Source of the DNA: Margaritispora aquatica
Taxonomy: Eukaryota; Ascomycota; Leotiomycetes; Helotiales; Discinellaceae
Assembly (NCBI GenBank): GCA_007644065.1
Contig: VJWN01000002.1
Location: 258,135-322,134 of the forward strand
Direction of reading: 5' to 3'
DNA: 64,000 bases
In this document: one piece after another, positions 12,147-22,814 of the stretch
How the letters are laid out: the number at the start of each line of letters is the position of its first letter
Position numbering within the stretch: position 1 is the first letter of the stretch
Made by a program: the position numbers and the translations under genes
Notes under the pieces: model-generated
What the model saw: the letters and a program-made list of their open reading frames with translations, nothing else
Told to the model about the DNA's origin: nothing
The model's database searches: none

Positions 12147-13220
12147 ATGGCACCTCCAAACATCAAGCTTAGCACTGGCCATGAGATGCCCCAGGTGGGC
12201 TTCGGTCTCTGGAAAGTCGACAAGGCCACTTGCGCCGACACCGTCTACAATGCCATCAAAGTAGGATACCGTCTCTTCGACGGAGCATGCGGTTAGTCCC
12301 CTCTCCTCCCATTTCCATACAAGCAATTCAATCTAATCTCCTCCACTCACAGATTACGGTAACGAGACCGAAGCCGGTGAGGGAGTTGCCCGCGCCATCA
12401 AGGACGGCCTCGTCAAGCGTGAAGACCTCTTCCTCGTCTCCAAGCTCTGGGCCACCTTCCACGAGGGCGACAAAGTCGAGCCCATCTGCCGCAAACAACT
12501 CGCAGACTGGGGCATCGACTACTTCGACCTGTACATCGTGCACTTCCCCGTCGCCCTGAAGTACGTCGACCCAGCCGTGCGATACCCACCCGGATGGGCC
12601 TTCGACGGTGCCAACGACGTGCAGCCCAGCGGCGCCAGCATCCAGGAGACCTGGAAAGCCATGGAGAGCGTGCACGAGAAGGGCCTCGCCCGCAGCATCG
12701 GTGTCAGCAACTTCCAGGGTTCGCTCATTATCGATCTCCTGCGATACGCTAAGATCCGCCCCGCGACACTGCAGGTCGAGCACCACCCTTACTTGGTGCA
12801 GCCAACGCTATTGAAGCTCGCTCAGAGCGAGGGCATTGCCGTCACCGCGTACTCCTCGTTCGGACCACAGTCGTTCATCGAGCTCGAGTGGCAGAAGGCC
12901 AAGGATACCCCCGTGTTGTTCGAGCACCCGGTTGTGACGGTCCTGGCGGAGAAGTACAAGAAGACACCGGCGCAGGTTCTGTTGCGGTGGGCTACCCAGC
13001 GTGGATTGGCCGTTATCCCCAAGAGCAACAACCCCGAGCGGTTGCAGCAGAATTTGGAGGTGACGGATTTCGACTTGGAGAAGGAGGAGTTGGAGTCGAT
13101 TTCCGGACTGGACAGAAACTTGAGATTCAACAACCCTACTGATGTGAGTTTTCCCGGAAATGCGTGATGGGCGTTTGCTAATGTCAATAGTACCTCGGAA
13201 CGCTGCACATCTTTGCTTAA
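12147..13220 (+). CDS. xyl1: D-xylose reductase (aldo-keto reductase family 2)
   Basis: Exons 12147-12291, 12353-13143 and 13191-13220 (321 residues; introns 61 and 47 nt). The AKR tetrad is present: Asp45, Tyr50, Lys79 and His112 (contexts FDGACDYGNE, VSKLW and [12 protein letters not shown]). The coenzyme-binding [10 protein letters not shown] motif near the C-terminus is the xylose reductase signature that allows NADPH and often NADH. The final exon encodes only ten codons, YLGTLHIFA and the stop; its tyrosine-start tail is conserved in fungal xylose reductases. The enzyme reduces D-xylose to xylitol, the first step of pentose catabolism, in the cytosol. Coding sequence is unusually C-rich at third positions, indicating high expression. 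The XlnR and CreA motifs upstream fit induction by xylose and repression by glucose. Confidence 0.93.
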
Positions 13221-13751
13221 ATATGCTTTGATGGAGAGAGCCTGGGATGGAATTAGGATGATGGTCATGGGGTGAATTGGAGGCAGAACAGTGCGCAAAG
13301 TGCATACTTTTGAACGCACATTGTCAGATTGGTGGACGTTTGAACAGCATTCATATCTCGATTTTCATGATGCATATCGCTTGCGATGCGGTTTGGTACA
13401 TAGACACATTAGCGTAGCTTTTCTCCACAATGAATCCATAGCCTTCAAGTCCTTGCCATTACATCCACTGCGAATAGAATTCTGGGTGAGATTCTCCACA
13501 CTCCACAGGCCGCATCATTTGAAAAATGCGCAATGAAACATACCAGACACTTCGACCACAGTCTGTCATTAAATCATGTTTCGCTTCGCTATGTATGTTT
13601 GGGCAATCTTCTACCAAAAAAAAAAAGAAAAGACACATGCCAATCCTCTAGCATAACTCCAACGCAATGCTCGTATCCTTAACTCCATATGCTCATTGCT
13701 CATTCCACATTTATCATGTCCATTTCCATGCCTATGCGGCTTGTAATTCTA
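13221..13751. other. Intergenic between convergent genes
   Basis: About 530 bp between the stops of xylose reductase (plus) and SDS22 (minus). A short A-run lies at 13615-13629. No gene seen; it holds the two 3' untranslated regions. Confidence 0.6.
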
Positions 13752-15048
13752 TCATACCCTCACGAAAGCTATTTGTAATCAGCACATATCCAACAAATTG
13801 AGAAATACGAGAAAAGACTTACTGGCATCAATCTGTGTAACCTGCGGTAGCGTCAAGCGGACTTTATTCCTATACAAAGTAGGTCCTCGTAATTGCAGTG
13901 GATTTCCCTCAAAATAGACGGTAGTCAATTTCTTCTTGTCCACCAGATTCTTCTCCACGTCCTTCATGTCTCCGATCTGGTTGTAGCTCGCCCATAGCTC
14001 TTCCAGCTCAGCTAGATGCCCGAGCCCTTCTAGACTTGCGATTTGGTTGCTTGAGATATCGATCACTCGTAGCGAGACATTAGCTTCCAGACCTGAGAGG
14101 GAGGTCAAGGCGTTATGTGAGATGTACAGCTCTTCTAGCTGTGGCAGGGCGTCGAGACCCGAGATCTCGGTGATGCGGTTGGATTGGATGGAGAGGATTT
14201 TGAGGGACTTGAGGGAAGAAATGTTGGAGATGCTGGTAATTTTGTTCTTGCCTAGCCATAGCTCCTCCAGCGACGTGAGGTCGTCCAGATTTTGAATTTG
14301 CCGTATCCTGTTCGCAGCCAGCTCTAAATTCCGCAGCTTTGTCAACCCGTTCAAGCCCTCGATGGTAGAAATCTTGTTCTGCACGAAATACAGGTCCGTC
14401 AAATGCGTAAGATGCGAGATGTTCTTGATGTGCTTGATCTTATTGAACGAGAGGTCCAGCGACGTTAGGTTCGTGAGCGCCTCTAAGTTCCGGATGTGCG
14501 AGACTAGGTTGTCGTATAAGTCGAGTTCGGTGAGCGTGCTGGCTAGAGAGGCTAGGGCTTCGATCTCAGTTATGGTGTTTTGGCGGAGGCACAGCCGTGT
14601 TACAGCGTTGAAGCGGAAGAGTTTGAGGGCGGGGATGGCGCTGATGCGTGCATGTACGCAGTCTATCTCTTCTGTGTCGGCGGGATAATCGTCTAGGAGA
14701 TCTGCGAGGTGGAGTTAGCTATATCTGTTCGTGTAGAGGGGCAAATGAGGGGATCATGCCTTCGTCAGCCTCGATTTGCTCTCCAGGCACGACGTTCTCC
14801 TCGTCTGAGTATTCTGGATCGGAGATGGCTTCTGGGTTCACCAGCTCGACGCCTTTGCCGTTCTTCTCTTTCTTCTCGACGCGTAACTTGCCGTCCCAGC
14901 CTGAGGAGCTGCGGGGTGTGGATGGTGCATCATGCCCTTCTGCATCGTCACCGTTGATTTGGATGTGTTGTGGTGTTGTGGTGGATGATCTTGGTGGCGG
15001 GGTTGCCTTTTCTGGGACCATAGCGGCGGTATCTGTTGGAGTCGCCAT
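13752..15048 (-). CDS. sds22: SDS22-like protein phosphatase 1 regulatory subunit (leucine-rich repeats)
   Basis: Exons on the minus strand: 14760-15048, 13823-14701 and 13752-13768 (394 residues). After a ~95-residue acidic, Pro/Ser-rich N-terminus come about eleven 22-residue leucine-rich repeats of the SDS22 subtype (LTSLDLSFNKIKHIKNISHL, LRNLELAANRIRQIQNLDDL and so on), then an LRR cap with YFEGNPLQL, TLPQVTQIDA and the terminal TFVRV. SDS22 binds the PP1 catalytic subunit in the nucleus and regulates mitotic exit. The first intron (14702-14759, 58 nt) has a GC donor, not GT, yet has a good CTAAC branch site and keeps the frame. The last exon supplies only the conserved terminal residues. 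The gene is divergent from the alpha/beta hydrolase, with starts 298 bp apart. Confidence 0.92.
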
Positions 15049-15346
15049 TTTGGTAGAGAAGAGGATTCTTTGTTGGTTATTTGAGTATTGCGGTGGTGTG
15101 CTTGTTCATCGTCATATTTCTAAAGTTGAAGTGGGACATCAAGTGAGGCCGAATGGGTGCCTCGTGGTGGGGCTGGCTTGCTTGCCTGGGCTTCCCTGAC
15201 CAAATCAGGTTCGGTGGATCAGATTCTCACGGCATCAACAACTTCATTCTTTTTCAGGTGAATGACCAGACTGCATTTCACCCCACAATACGACATTATG
15301 AACCTCAATATATCATAGGTCATTGTGTGTCTCGACAGTTGTCGTG
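15049..15346. promoter_or_regulatory. Bidirectional promoter region between SDS22 and alpha/beta hydrolase genes
   Basis: 298 bp separate two start codons facing apart. No TATA box or named operator stands out. Shared control of the two genes is possible but unproven. Confidence 0.5.
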
Positions 15347-16438
15347 ATGCAGAGGCTTCTCAGAGAGGCAGTGATTCGACAATGCCCACCATTTATCCCA
15401 CGCTCTGTATTTGTCCCACGTCTTCTGTATAGACGACATAATGTGGCCATTCAGAGTATACAGAGAAAGAATTTTCACCTCCCCACGCTCTTGGTCCCTC
15501 CTATTGTCTTTGGGGGCTTGGTGGTTGTTCTTTGGACCTGGAAGTGTCTCATGATGGTGATCTTTCAGAATAAGATCATTTACATGCCTGGTCTACCTCC
15601 TAATGCCAGGAGAGAAAAGATTGACGACTACAAGAATCAATGCTGTGGAATAGGCTGGAACCAGAACAGTATCAGATCTTTAGACGGGACGAAGATCAGT
15701 CTTTGCGTGGCTAGTGTCACGAATGGTGAAGCACTGAAGCATGTCCATATTTTGTATTTTCAAGGTACATTCTTTCTTTATGGATGAGAAAACATAGCTC
15801 ATACATGGATGGTAGGTAACGCGTCTTCTACTCCTCCTCGTCTTCCATTTCTCTCTCCTGTTCTGCGTTGCCTCAAAGAAAATTCTGCCAATGTCAGATA
15901 CGCCATGACATGTGTCAGCTATCGTGGTTTCTGGACTTCCGGTGGTCGACCATTCGAGAGAGGCATTGCTCTCGACGCGCTAGCTGCTCTGAACAACATC
16001 AAGGACGCAGACGAGATTATCATCTGGGGTCAGAGCATCGGTGCTGGTGTTGCATCGAATCTCGCTGCACAATCGCCAGTTCCGATCTCACTCCTCATCC
16101 TCGAAACACCATTCATCAGTGTCAGAGCTATGCTCGAGACGTTGTATCCACAGAAGTGGCTGCCATACAAGCATCTTTGGCCATTTCTAAGGAACCACCT
16201 CGATAGCTACAAAGCTTTGGGGATGATGCCTAAAAAGCTGAAAGTGTTGATCTTGGATGCTGGTAAAGATGAGCTAGTCCCAAGGGAGCATGGAAATGTG
16301 CTTGAGAAGAGATGCAAAGAATTCGGATTGGAGGTGACAAGGAACATTGTTGGAGGTGCATTCCATACTGAAGTTTTGATGAAGCCTGAAGGACGGATGG
16401 CTGTTGTGCATGCTATTCTTGCTATTCGGGCTGCATAG
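15347..16438 (+). CDS. Membrane-anchored alpha/beta hydrolase (ABHD13/Bem46-type)
   Basis: Exons 15347-15764 and 15816-16438 (346 residues; one 51-nt intron). A basic, Arg-rich N-terminus precedes a transmembrane helix (LLVPPIVFGGLVVVLWTW, near residues 44-61). The hydrolase domain has the nucleophile elbow GQSIGAG with Ser213, a likely acid at Asp291 (DAGKDELVP) and catalytic His323 (GAFHTEV). The layout, with a single N-terminal helix followed by a compact serine hydrolase, matches ABHD13/Bem46-like proteins. The N-terminus could also act as a mitochondrial targeting sequence. The substrate is unknown. Its stop lies 22 bp from that of the convergent coiled-coil gene. Confidence 0.82.
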
Positions 16439-16460
16439 GTATTGCCAGTAATTCAGGTAC

Positions 16461-17150
16461 TTAATCGCTATGCATGAGTATGGGACAGAAACCACCACAT
16501 GGCTCGCGGCCTAGCGTTAGACATTGGCAGTGGAATGGCAGGTCGTCTATCACCGATGAGCTGGTATTCTGTTTGAATTCCTCGAAGAACCTTTCCAGCT
16601 TCTGAAGGACCTCCTCTTGACCATCGGGGTTTAGGAAGGGAAGTTTCGAAAATTTCTTGGAAATCAAACCAAGATGGCTTTTTTTCTCGCTCAGCTCGAG
16701 TACACCTTCGGACATCTCTTCTTTCAGTCTCTGGAGGCACATCTCAAGCTCTTCGAAACCCGATTTGAGATCTGCGAGATCTTCCAACTGGCCCTCAATC
16801 TCCTTCATCTCTTTGCATAGCAAATCATGCTCTCGCTCCAAACGGATGAAAATGTCTCTATGCAACCGATCATGCTTGTGACAAGTTCTGTGATCATGGG
16901 CACTCCTCTTCAACTCAAAGAGTTCTTCGTACAAAGCTTTGAGCTCTCTAGCTTTTGGAAAATTCTTCTCATGGGCTATTTCTCTCTCCAGGAGAAGAAG
17001 TTGGTGGGCTCTCCAGTCATCAGCCGAGTCTAGGCGTGTCTTGCTCACATTCATTTCTCTCTCTGCTTTTGACTTCTTGCTAGATTCGGATTTCAAGATC
17101 TTGTTCAGTTGTTCGTCGAGTACATGCAATCTTTCATGTTTGAACTCCAT
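16461..17150 (-). CDS. Coiled-coil hypothetical protein, possibly the surviving part of a longer gene
   Basis: One open frame of 229 residues, rich in Glu, Lys and Leu with heptad spacing for most of residues 1-190 (LHVLDEQLNKILKSE, IRLEREHDLLCKEMKEIEGQLEDLADL), then a short Cys-containing tail (HCQCLTLGREPCGG). Upstream in the same frame is a further coding-like stretch (…LVTSRSHAKEI) that is cut off by a TAA at 17181-17183, 11 codons before this ATG, and changes frame near 17350. The present start may therefore be a restart in a damaged gene. No enzymatic domain is recognisable. Confidence 0.55.
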   Translation of the reverse strand: MEFKHERLHVLDEQLNKILKSESSKKSKAEREMNVSKTRLDSADDWRAHQLLLLEREIAHEKNFPKARELKALYEELFELKRSAHDHRTCHKHDRLHRDIFIRLEREHDLLCKEMKEIEGQLEDLADLKSGFEELEMCLQRLKEEMSEGVLELSEKKSHLGLISKKFSKLPFLNPDGQEEVLQKLERFFEEFKQNTSSSVIDDLPFHCQCLTLGREPCGGFCPILMHSD

Positions 17151-17520
17151 TGACTCTGTCCGACATGAAATCGCGTGACTTTAAATCTCCTTGGCATGGC
17201 TTCGTGAAGTGACCAGGGTAATCAGTATGGCTGCCAATGCCTCTTTCAAAGCTCCTGTCTCCTCTGTTTGCCTGTCACGATTGCTCTCTCCTGTCAAATT
17301 TCGCAATCTCGAGATCGAAGTAACAGCCTTATCGAACTTGATGTCTATATCCTCAACGCATACTCCATGCCAGACACCTCAGCATCAATCACTAGGTCTG
17401 CTTCCTCCTCTAGTAACCGGAAAGTCTCAATGCACACTTCAACCTTTGTCACGAGAGATTTCAGTTTGTCCATGTCGCAGTTCAGGGCAACGACACGATT
17501 GAGAGTTTGGCATTTTGATA
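17151..17520 (-). pseudogene. Upstream coiled-coil remnant broken by a stop and a frame change
   Basis: On the minus strand two coding-like segments follow each other. The first reads NRVVALNCDMDKLKSLVTKV up to SGMEYALR near 17350. The second is in another frame and runs from EDIDIKFDKAVTSISRLRN to HAKEI, ending at TAA 17181-17183 in frame with the downstream 229-residue protein. Both have the helical, charged composition of that protein. No consensus intron explains the breaks, so decay or a sequence error is likely. Confidence 0.4.
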
Positions 17521-17988
17521 GTAGGACTTATTATCGCAAAGATCAGAAGATCAGCTACCGGCTCAGGATATGGAGAGCCTTGCCAGATGCTACTTTATCT
17601 GTGGCTGCATCATTTCCAATTGTGTTGATAAGGCTCTCTGGTGGTGCCTTGTTTATTAGCAAGTGGTGATGATTGGCGACAATATGCGACAATATGCGGG
17701 GTGATTCAGCTCTCCACACTTTCGTTTCTCACTTTTGATCCTTTCAAGACACTCAGATGTGGGAGCCTTGCGCAAAATAGACAGAAAACCAATAGCAGAG
17801 TGTTATTTGGATGGATGATATCTTTGACAGATTGATCCTGCATGTGTTGGCAAGGCAAGTCGCCTTCATGTTTCGCCTAACAATAGCACAAGGCTCAACC
17901 CTCGATTTTGCTATATCAAATGCTTACGATTCTCAGATTTCAGGCAAGATTTTTGCCTCCAGCAAAGAAACTGATTTCGCTGTCTCAA

Positions 17989-20132
17989 ATGGCAGGCCAA
18001 CATCTAAGCGAGAGTTTTCTTCAGCAAAACACGAATTCTGGAGAGGAGCGACAAGATGGAGAAGTACCAGGAAGCTACATCAGTCTCGGCGCTCGCCAAG
18101 CACTCCAGTTGCAAGAGAAGGCCAGAGATATCGTTCGTCTCATCACGAGTGAGCCCTTGATTACTAGCGGATGGCAGTTTCCGCTTCGCGCAGGACCGGA
18201 AGCGATTAATATCATGGCCACTTGCCTTGTCGCGTCTAGCTGAAAGGATTCCAAACGCATCCAGCTGACTGCAACTCGCAAGGACACTGGGTTACCACTG
18301 CTGCCGTATGTTCTATGCCGTTGAGATCTCAGCTGTGTAATACTAACAGGTCTGAAGCTTCACTGGATTGCAGACTAATTTGCAAACCTGCTCCGATCTT
18401 GGTAGGAATGCTTTTGATGATACGCAAAAGTCTATGGGCGAGTTACATGACATTTGCGAGTTTACCATCGATTCAAATGGCACAGTAAGTCCGAAATTCT
18501 TTTCTAGTCCTTGACTTGACAACATAGATTTCCAATATTATTGGACTTTTGAACAGTCCTGAAGATGCCAAATACGGGTTGAGGCTTGAGCTCGAAGAGT
18601 TGAAGAATTCGGCAAACGAGCTGAAGGAAAAGGCCGAAGGGATGGAGAAAGGCTTTTTGGCCTGGCGAGATTTTATCACGATCTTGAAATCGGCTCTTAT
18701 TGAGCAGCGAGGTGATCACTCCTCGACGGGTACTCCAAATATACTTGCTAACAGCCAGCAGATGTTGACCTGAAAGCTCAAGAACGAGAAAATACCGAGG
18801 AGAGGAACAAGGCACAAACTGTGCAAGATGAGTCGACCCGAGAGATTGAAAAACTGCAAGCCCAAGTGAACAAAGCTGAAGCACAACTGAAAAAAGCAGA
18901 CGCCGACGTTGACCGAGCAGTGGCAGCTTTTTATGAACACCTCTCACAGCCTCCTCCTCACCAGTATACCTTTGAAGAAGTCAAAGCTCAATTAACGAGA
19001 CCTGAAGAGCCTCTTAGTACCACCCCCTTCGCACGACGTCGTTCAATGCGATACTGATTTGAACACAGCTGACCCCGGATTCTTCCCATCCATCAAGAAT
19101 TTTTTCTTTGGCAAGAGCGACAAAGCTCAATATCGCGATACTGAGTTGTTGAAGAATCGTTCCGACGAGGATGCAAGACGTGTCATGCGTGCTTTAAAAG
19201 AGATGAACCAGCAGTATGAATCGCAGCGGAGCTCCTATGTGGAGATTCTCGAGTCAGCAGAGATAAACAGAACCCTCTTCCTTAATCAGAAGCAGAAAAT
19301 TGAGCTTAAATACAATAACTATGCGACAAAGATGTTTGATGCCTCGCAGACAATGAACGCTGCCAAGGCCAACGTGACTCGCTTAAAGAGTGAGAAGCTG
19401 GAGCTAGTACTAATCCACCTTTCTGTTACGCCCAAAGCTCAACACTAACCAACAACTAGGATGTTGTACGTGATATTCTCGAAGATTCAGCAAGCCAGCT
19501 CGGCATCCTCGTGACGCACATCCAGAAACTCAAGGAGTTCTTTACGGATCTGACGAAACTCGTCAAGATCATAAACGACAAGCACCTCAAGTTCTTCCTG
19601 CGCACACTTGATAGTGGAATCGAGCGCGGCGGCCAGGCTAGAGACGCAAAGGTTATTCACAACATCCGGCTGGGCGATATTCCAAAAATGGTCTGTCCCA
19701 CAATCTCCCAATTCTAGTTTTGCAATTGTATGCTGATTACAACCCCCAGAACCTCCTGCACAGCATTCTAGAAATCCAGGCGCGTTTCTCAGCCATAAGA
19801 GATATCTCCTCCCTCTACATTGACGTTTCGAAGCGTTTCATTCGTCCGGGAATCAACAAGATGGATGCCCTTGCCTTCTTGAAGCCGGCTGAGTATGAGT
19901 TTGGACTTGCTAAGTTTGAGGGATGGCTTGATGATGCGAGGGATGGGATTAGTAGCTTAGCGCATGCGGTAAGTGGTCCTCGTGATTTTGAAGCTTTCTG
20001 CGAGTTATTTTGTGTTGCGGATGTTGTTGCTGTTGCTAATTGTGTGCGATTGTGTAGCAAAATGTTGAGATTGAACGGAATGTGAAGGGCAGTGTGGAGG
20101 GTATGACTAGACAGGCTATTGAGTGGTGGTAG
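17989..20132 (+). CDS. Large coiled-coil protein, unknown function; in-frame TGA near residue 85
   Basis: Proposed exons: 17989-18305, 18358-18484, 18528-18711, 18762-19016, 19069-19406, 19460-19690, 19750-19968 and 20058-20132, about 580 codons. Seven introns (43-89 nt), nearly all with good branch sites. Coiled-coil stretches include LRLELEELKNSANELKEKAEG, REIEKLQAQVNKAEAQLKKA and a C-terminal helical half (SQLGILVTHIQKLKEFFTDL, GQARDAKVIHNIRLGDIPKM). One problem remains: TGA at 18241-18243 interrupts the first exon. Either the interval 18229-18282 (54 nt, GT…AG, with CTGAC 14 nt before its end, a multiple of three) is spliced with a poor donor, or the gene has two compensating frameshifts; a coherent +1-frame peptide (SRLAERIPNAS) lies exactly there. 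No known domain recognised. Confidence 0.6.
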
Positions 20133-20811
20133 GTACAGTAGTGCAATGGATATGGAGAAGATAATTTTTCTTCTTTTTTGAAACGGCTGTGGGCGGTATC
20201 AGTCTCTTTTTTTCCTTCGCTTGTTACTATTTTTCGAATGATGATCAGTGTATAAGTCATTCCTTTGGAGTCTTTGATTGTGCCAATGTGTAGTTACAAA
20301 AATATATTAACGCTTCGCAATCAGTGCACATTTTCATGTGAATGGTTTTAGTCACATGACTAGCAATATCACACGCTCGCTAAGTGTTTTACAACAACTT
20401 CAAGGTAAAAACAAAGATTCTCACCAATTATTGATAGTATTTTTAATATGTACAAATGGTAAGCTGTCATAGGTCAAATTGTGTTGTCACCTCGAAGTTT
20501 TAGTTGTTGCTTCGATCTGAGAATCAAATTCGCTTAGGTAGTAGATCATAGAAGATTCTGCTTACATAGCAGTAAGGCTCTAATATGAATTACAGATAAA
20601 GATTTCTTTTAGCTTCAACTAATAACAATCTATCTGATTCTGCTGTTTACATGTGCACAATATCTCGTTTAAGATAATAGAAACCAGATCTGCTCCACCA
20701 CTGCTCGTCCCTGACCATCAGAATCAAGCGCAACCATTCCTTAGCATACAAGATAAGTCGTAGCATATTGAGCTTTCGCAGCCCAACCACCTGTCCTCTT
20801 ATTAACAACGC
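20133..20811. other. Intergenic between convergent genes, nothing identified
   Basis: About 680 bp, A+T-rich, holding the 3' regions of the coiled-coil gene (plus) and the MFS transporter (minus). No repeat or RNA gene recognised. Confidence 0.5.
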
Positions 20812-22814
20812 TCAATGAGCAAATCTGAAATCAAGCCTCTTATTGCCCTCATCCGTGGTGGTAGCAAGATAGTTGATTCTCTCATCCTCGCTCATGGCAT
20901 TCCATTTTGTATCACGGCTTTTATTCCTCCAAACATAGTAGATCTTTGTGATGGTGTATATGCCCAGATTGGTTACACACAGAGATACAAGAACGGTGTT
21001 GCCTCGCTTGTACCTCGGTGCGTCGTCAGCACGGTAGACGTTGGCGGCAATGATGCCACCTGCTTGCACAAACATATTATACAATGCTGCCGAGACAGTA
21101 CGAGATCGAACTGCATTTGAGTTGCGAGAATTCCATGCGACTTGGATTGGGTGTGCTAGTCCTATTAGAAGATTCTCTCGAACTGATTGAAAACTTACCG
21201 GACGGAAAACTAAGCAGACCAGTCATAATTCCAAATGCTGTCCACTTGTTGATACTCCTAATATCAACTTTGTAGATATATATCAAGAATGGCAAAGCCC
21301 AAACCTGACCAAACGCAGCTGTCCAAGTGAGCTCACCCCAGACCTCAGCCACGTATGTCAGAAGCAGCATTGTTATCATATGGATAACCGTGGAGGGAAT
21401 GACAAGCAGGTTGGTCTTGAAAGTATCGAAACCCAGACCTCTGAGAGAAAGAGTGAGATACTGAGCTGGTGTACTCTCTGGAATTTGGAACATGAGTCCT
21501 ATAATATACAGCGGCCACAGGTCATAATCACACATAGACTTCCAGAGAAGTTTCGGAGTAATGGGTTCTCTGTTATGCATACTGCTTTTGGTAGGATCTT
21601 CTCGAATGACACGATTGATCATGATAACCTCCTCACTATATAGGTCAGCTACTATACTCCTTCACTTACGTTGATTGACAAATTACCGTTCTGTAAACCA
21701 ACCATTCTTCCCTCGAAGCTTGCTGGCAGTTTGAGTTGGACTTGCGGGCATGAGCACGAATGAGGCAGCACCAATCGTCAAAGTAAGTAAGCCCTGCCCC
21801 ATACGTCAGTATAGATTTGACTTAGGCATTCTTGCATTTCTTGCCTCGATGAGAAACATCCATCTCCATCCAGCATAATTGTGAAGGCCTCGGAGGTGAA
21901 GTAGACCGTAAGCGAGAAAAGCTGCTATAACATCGGCTATGGACATTGCAGTCCAGAAAAAGGCGAGACGAATAGAAAGCTCGTGATGCTTGTAGAAATA
22001 AGATAGATAAAGAATAATCTGCAATGATGTTAAGGCTATCCGGAGTATACAGTGTCTACAAAAACTTACATCGGGAATGAATCCACCTTGAATAATTCCC
22101 AGCAGAGAACGGCAAACCAAAAAGCTGCTTCTACCACTCAGCCAGAACTGAGCAGAAGCAACCACTGACCACAGCACCATCTGAGCTGGGATCCATCGGT
22201 CAGGGCCAATCCATTTTGATATCAACTGAGATGGCAGCTCGGCACAAAGAAATGAGAGCTTGAAAACAGTTTGACCGAGATTATAATCTGTCGCAAGTTA
22301 GCCTAAGTGCCCCTCGGAACAGCATGTTCAGCATACCATTGGTATTCATATGCAGATCTTTCAAGAAATTGTCAGTCAAAGCCTGATTGATGTTGGCGCG
22401 GTCAAGCTCAAGCGCCATGAACATGATGCATGCCCATATCATGATTTTTAAATCAATCTTGCGGACAAGCTTGTTCTCTTCACCCCATGTCCATCTGGCA
22501 GAGGGATCAAAACGATGCAGGTTCTCCCATTTTGCAGGCGGCTGATACTGTTTTGCGGAATCCGGATCATCGAATACGGATGGGAGAGTTGCAATTGCGT
22601 TGGGGTCGTAACGTCTGTTTTTCTGCCACCAGAATCGTTTCTCTTCCGAGGCAACTCCAAGTGGAAGGAGTGTGTAGATCTCCTGGCTCTTGGTCTCTCC
22701 GCCACTCTTGTCGTCGCGAAGATCCTTACTAGAGCCATGAGAAGAGTTATCTCCAGGAATGACTCCGCCAGATGTGGTTTTGGAACCGTCCTTTCTCGCG
22801 AGCGCGGTCGACAT
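20812..22814 (-). CDS. MFS transporter, anion:cation symporter (Dal5/allantoate permease-like) family
   Basis: Six exons on the minus strand: 22337-22814, 22070-22287, 21845-22018, 21687-21793, 21199-21635 and 20812-21155 (585 residues). A ~125-residue cytosolic N-terminus leads into [29 protein letters not shown], the family-typical first helix with the D-R-x-N-I motif. Later hallmarks include [28 protein letters not shown] and [16 protein letters not shown] segments, then [19 protein letters not shown] in helix 11. About 12 transmembrane helices are expected. The intron at 21794-21844 uses a GC donor (GAG then GCAAGA). The last acceptor is set at 21155, giving a 44-nt intron; an acceptor six bases earlier also keeps frame. 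Family members import carboxylates, vitamins, ureides or sulfonates. The divergent TauD gene suggests uptake of that enzyme's substrate. Confidence 0.87.

Noticed and set aside
12808..13319. Two 165-codon minus-strand open frames
   Set aside because: They are antisense to the C-rich xylose reductase coding sequence; its codon bias creates them.
14648..15199. 183-codon plus-strand open frame
   Set aside because: Antisense to SDS22 exons and to an intron; composition not protein-like.
18241..18243. Selenocysteine readthrough of TGA
   Set aside because: Ascomycete fungi lack the selenocysteine machinery; an indel or unusual intron is more likely.
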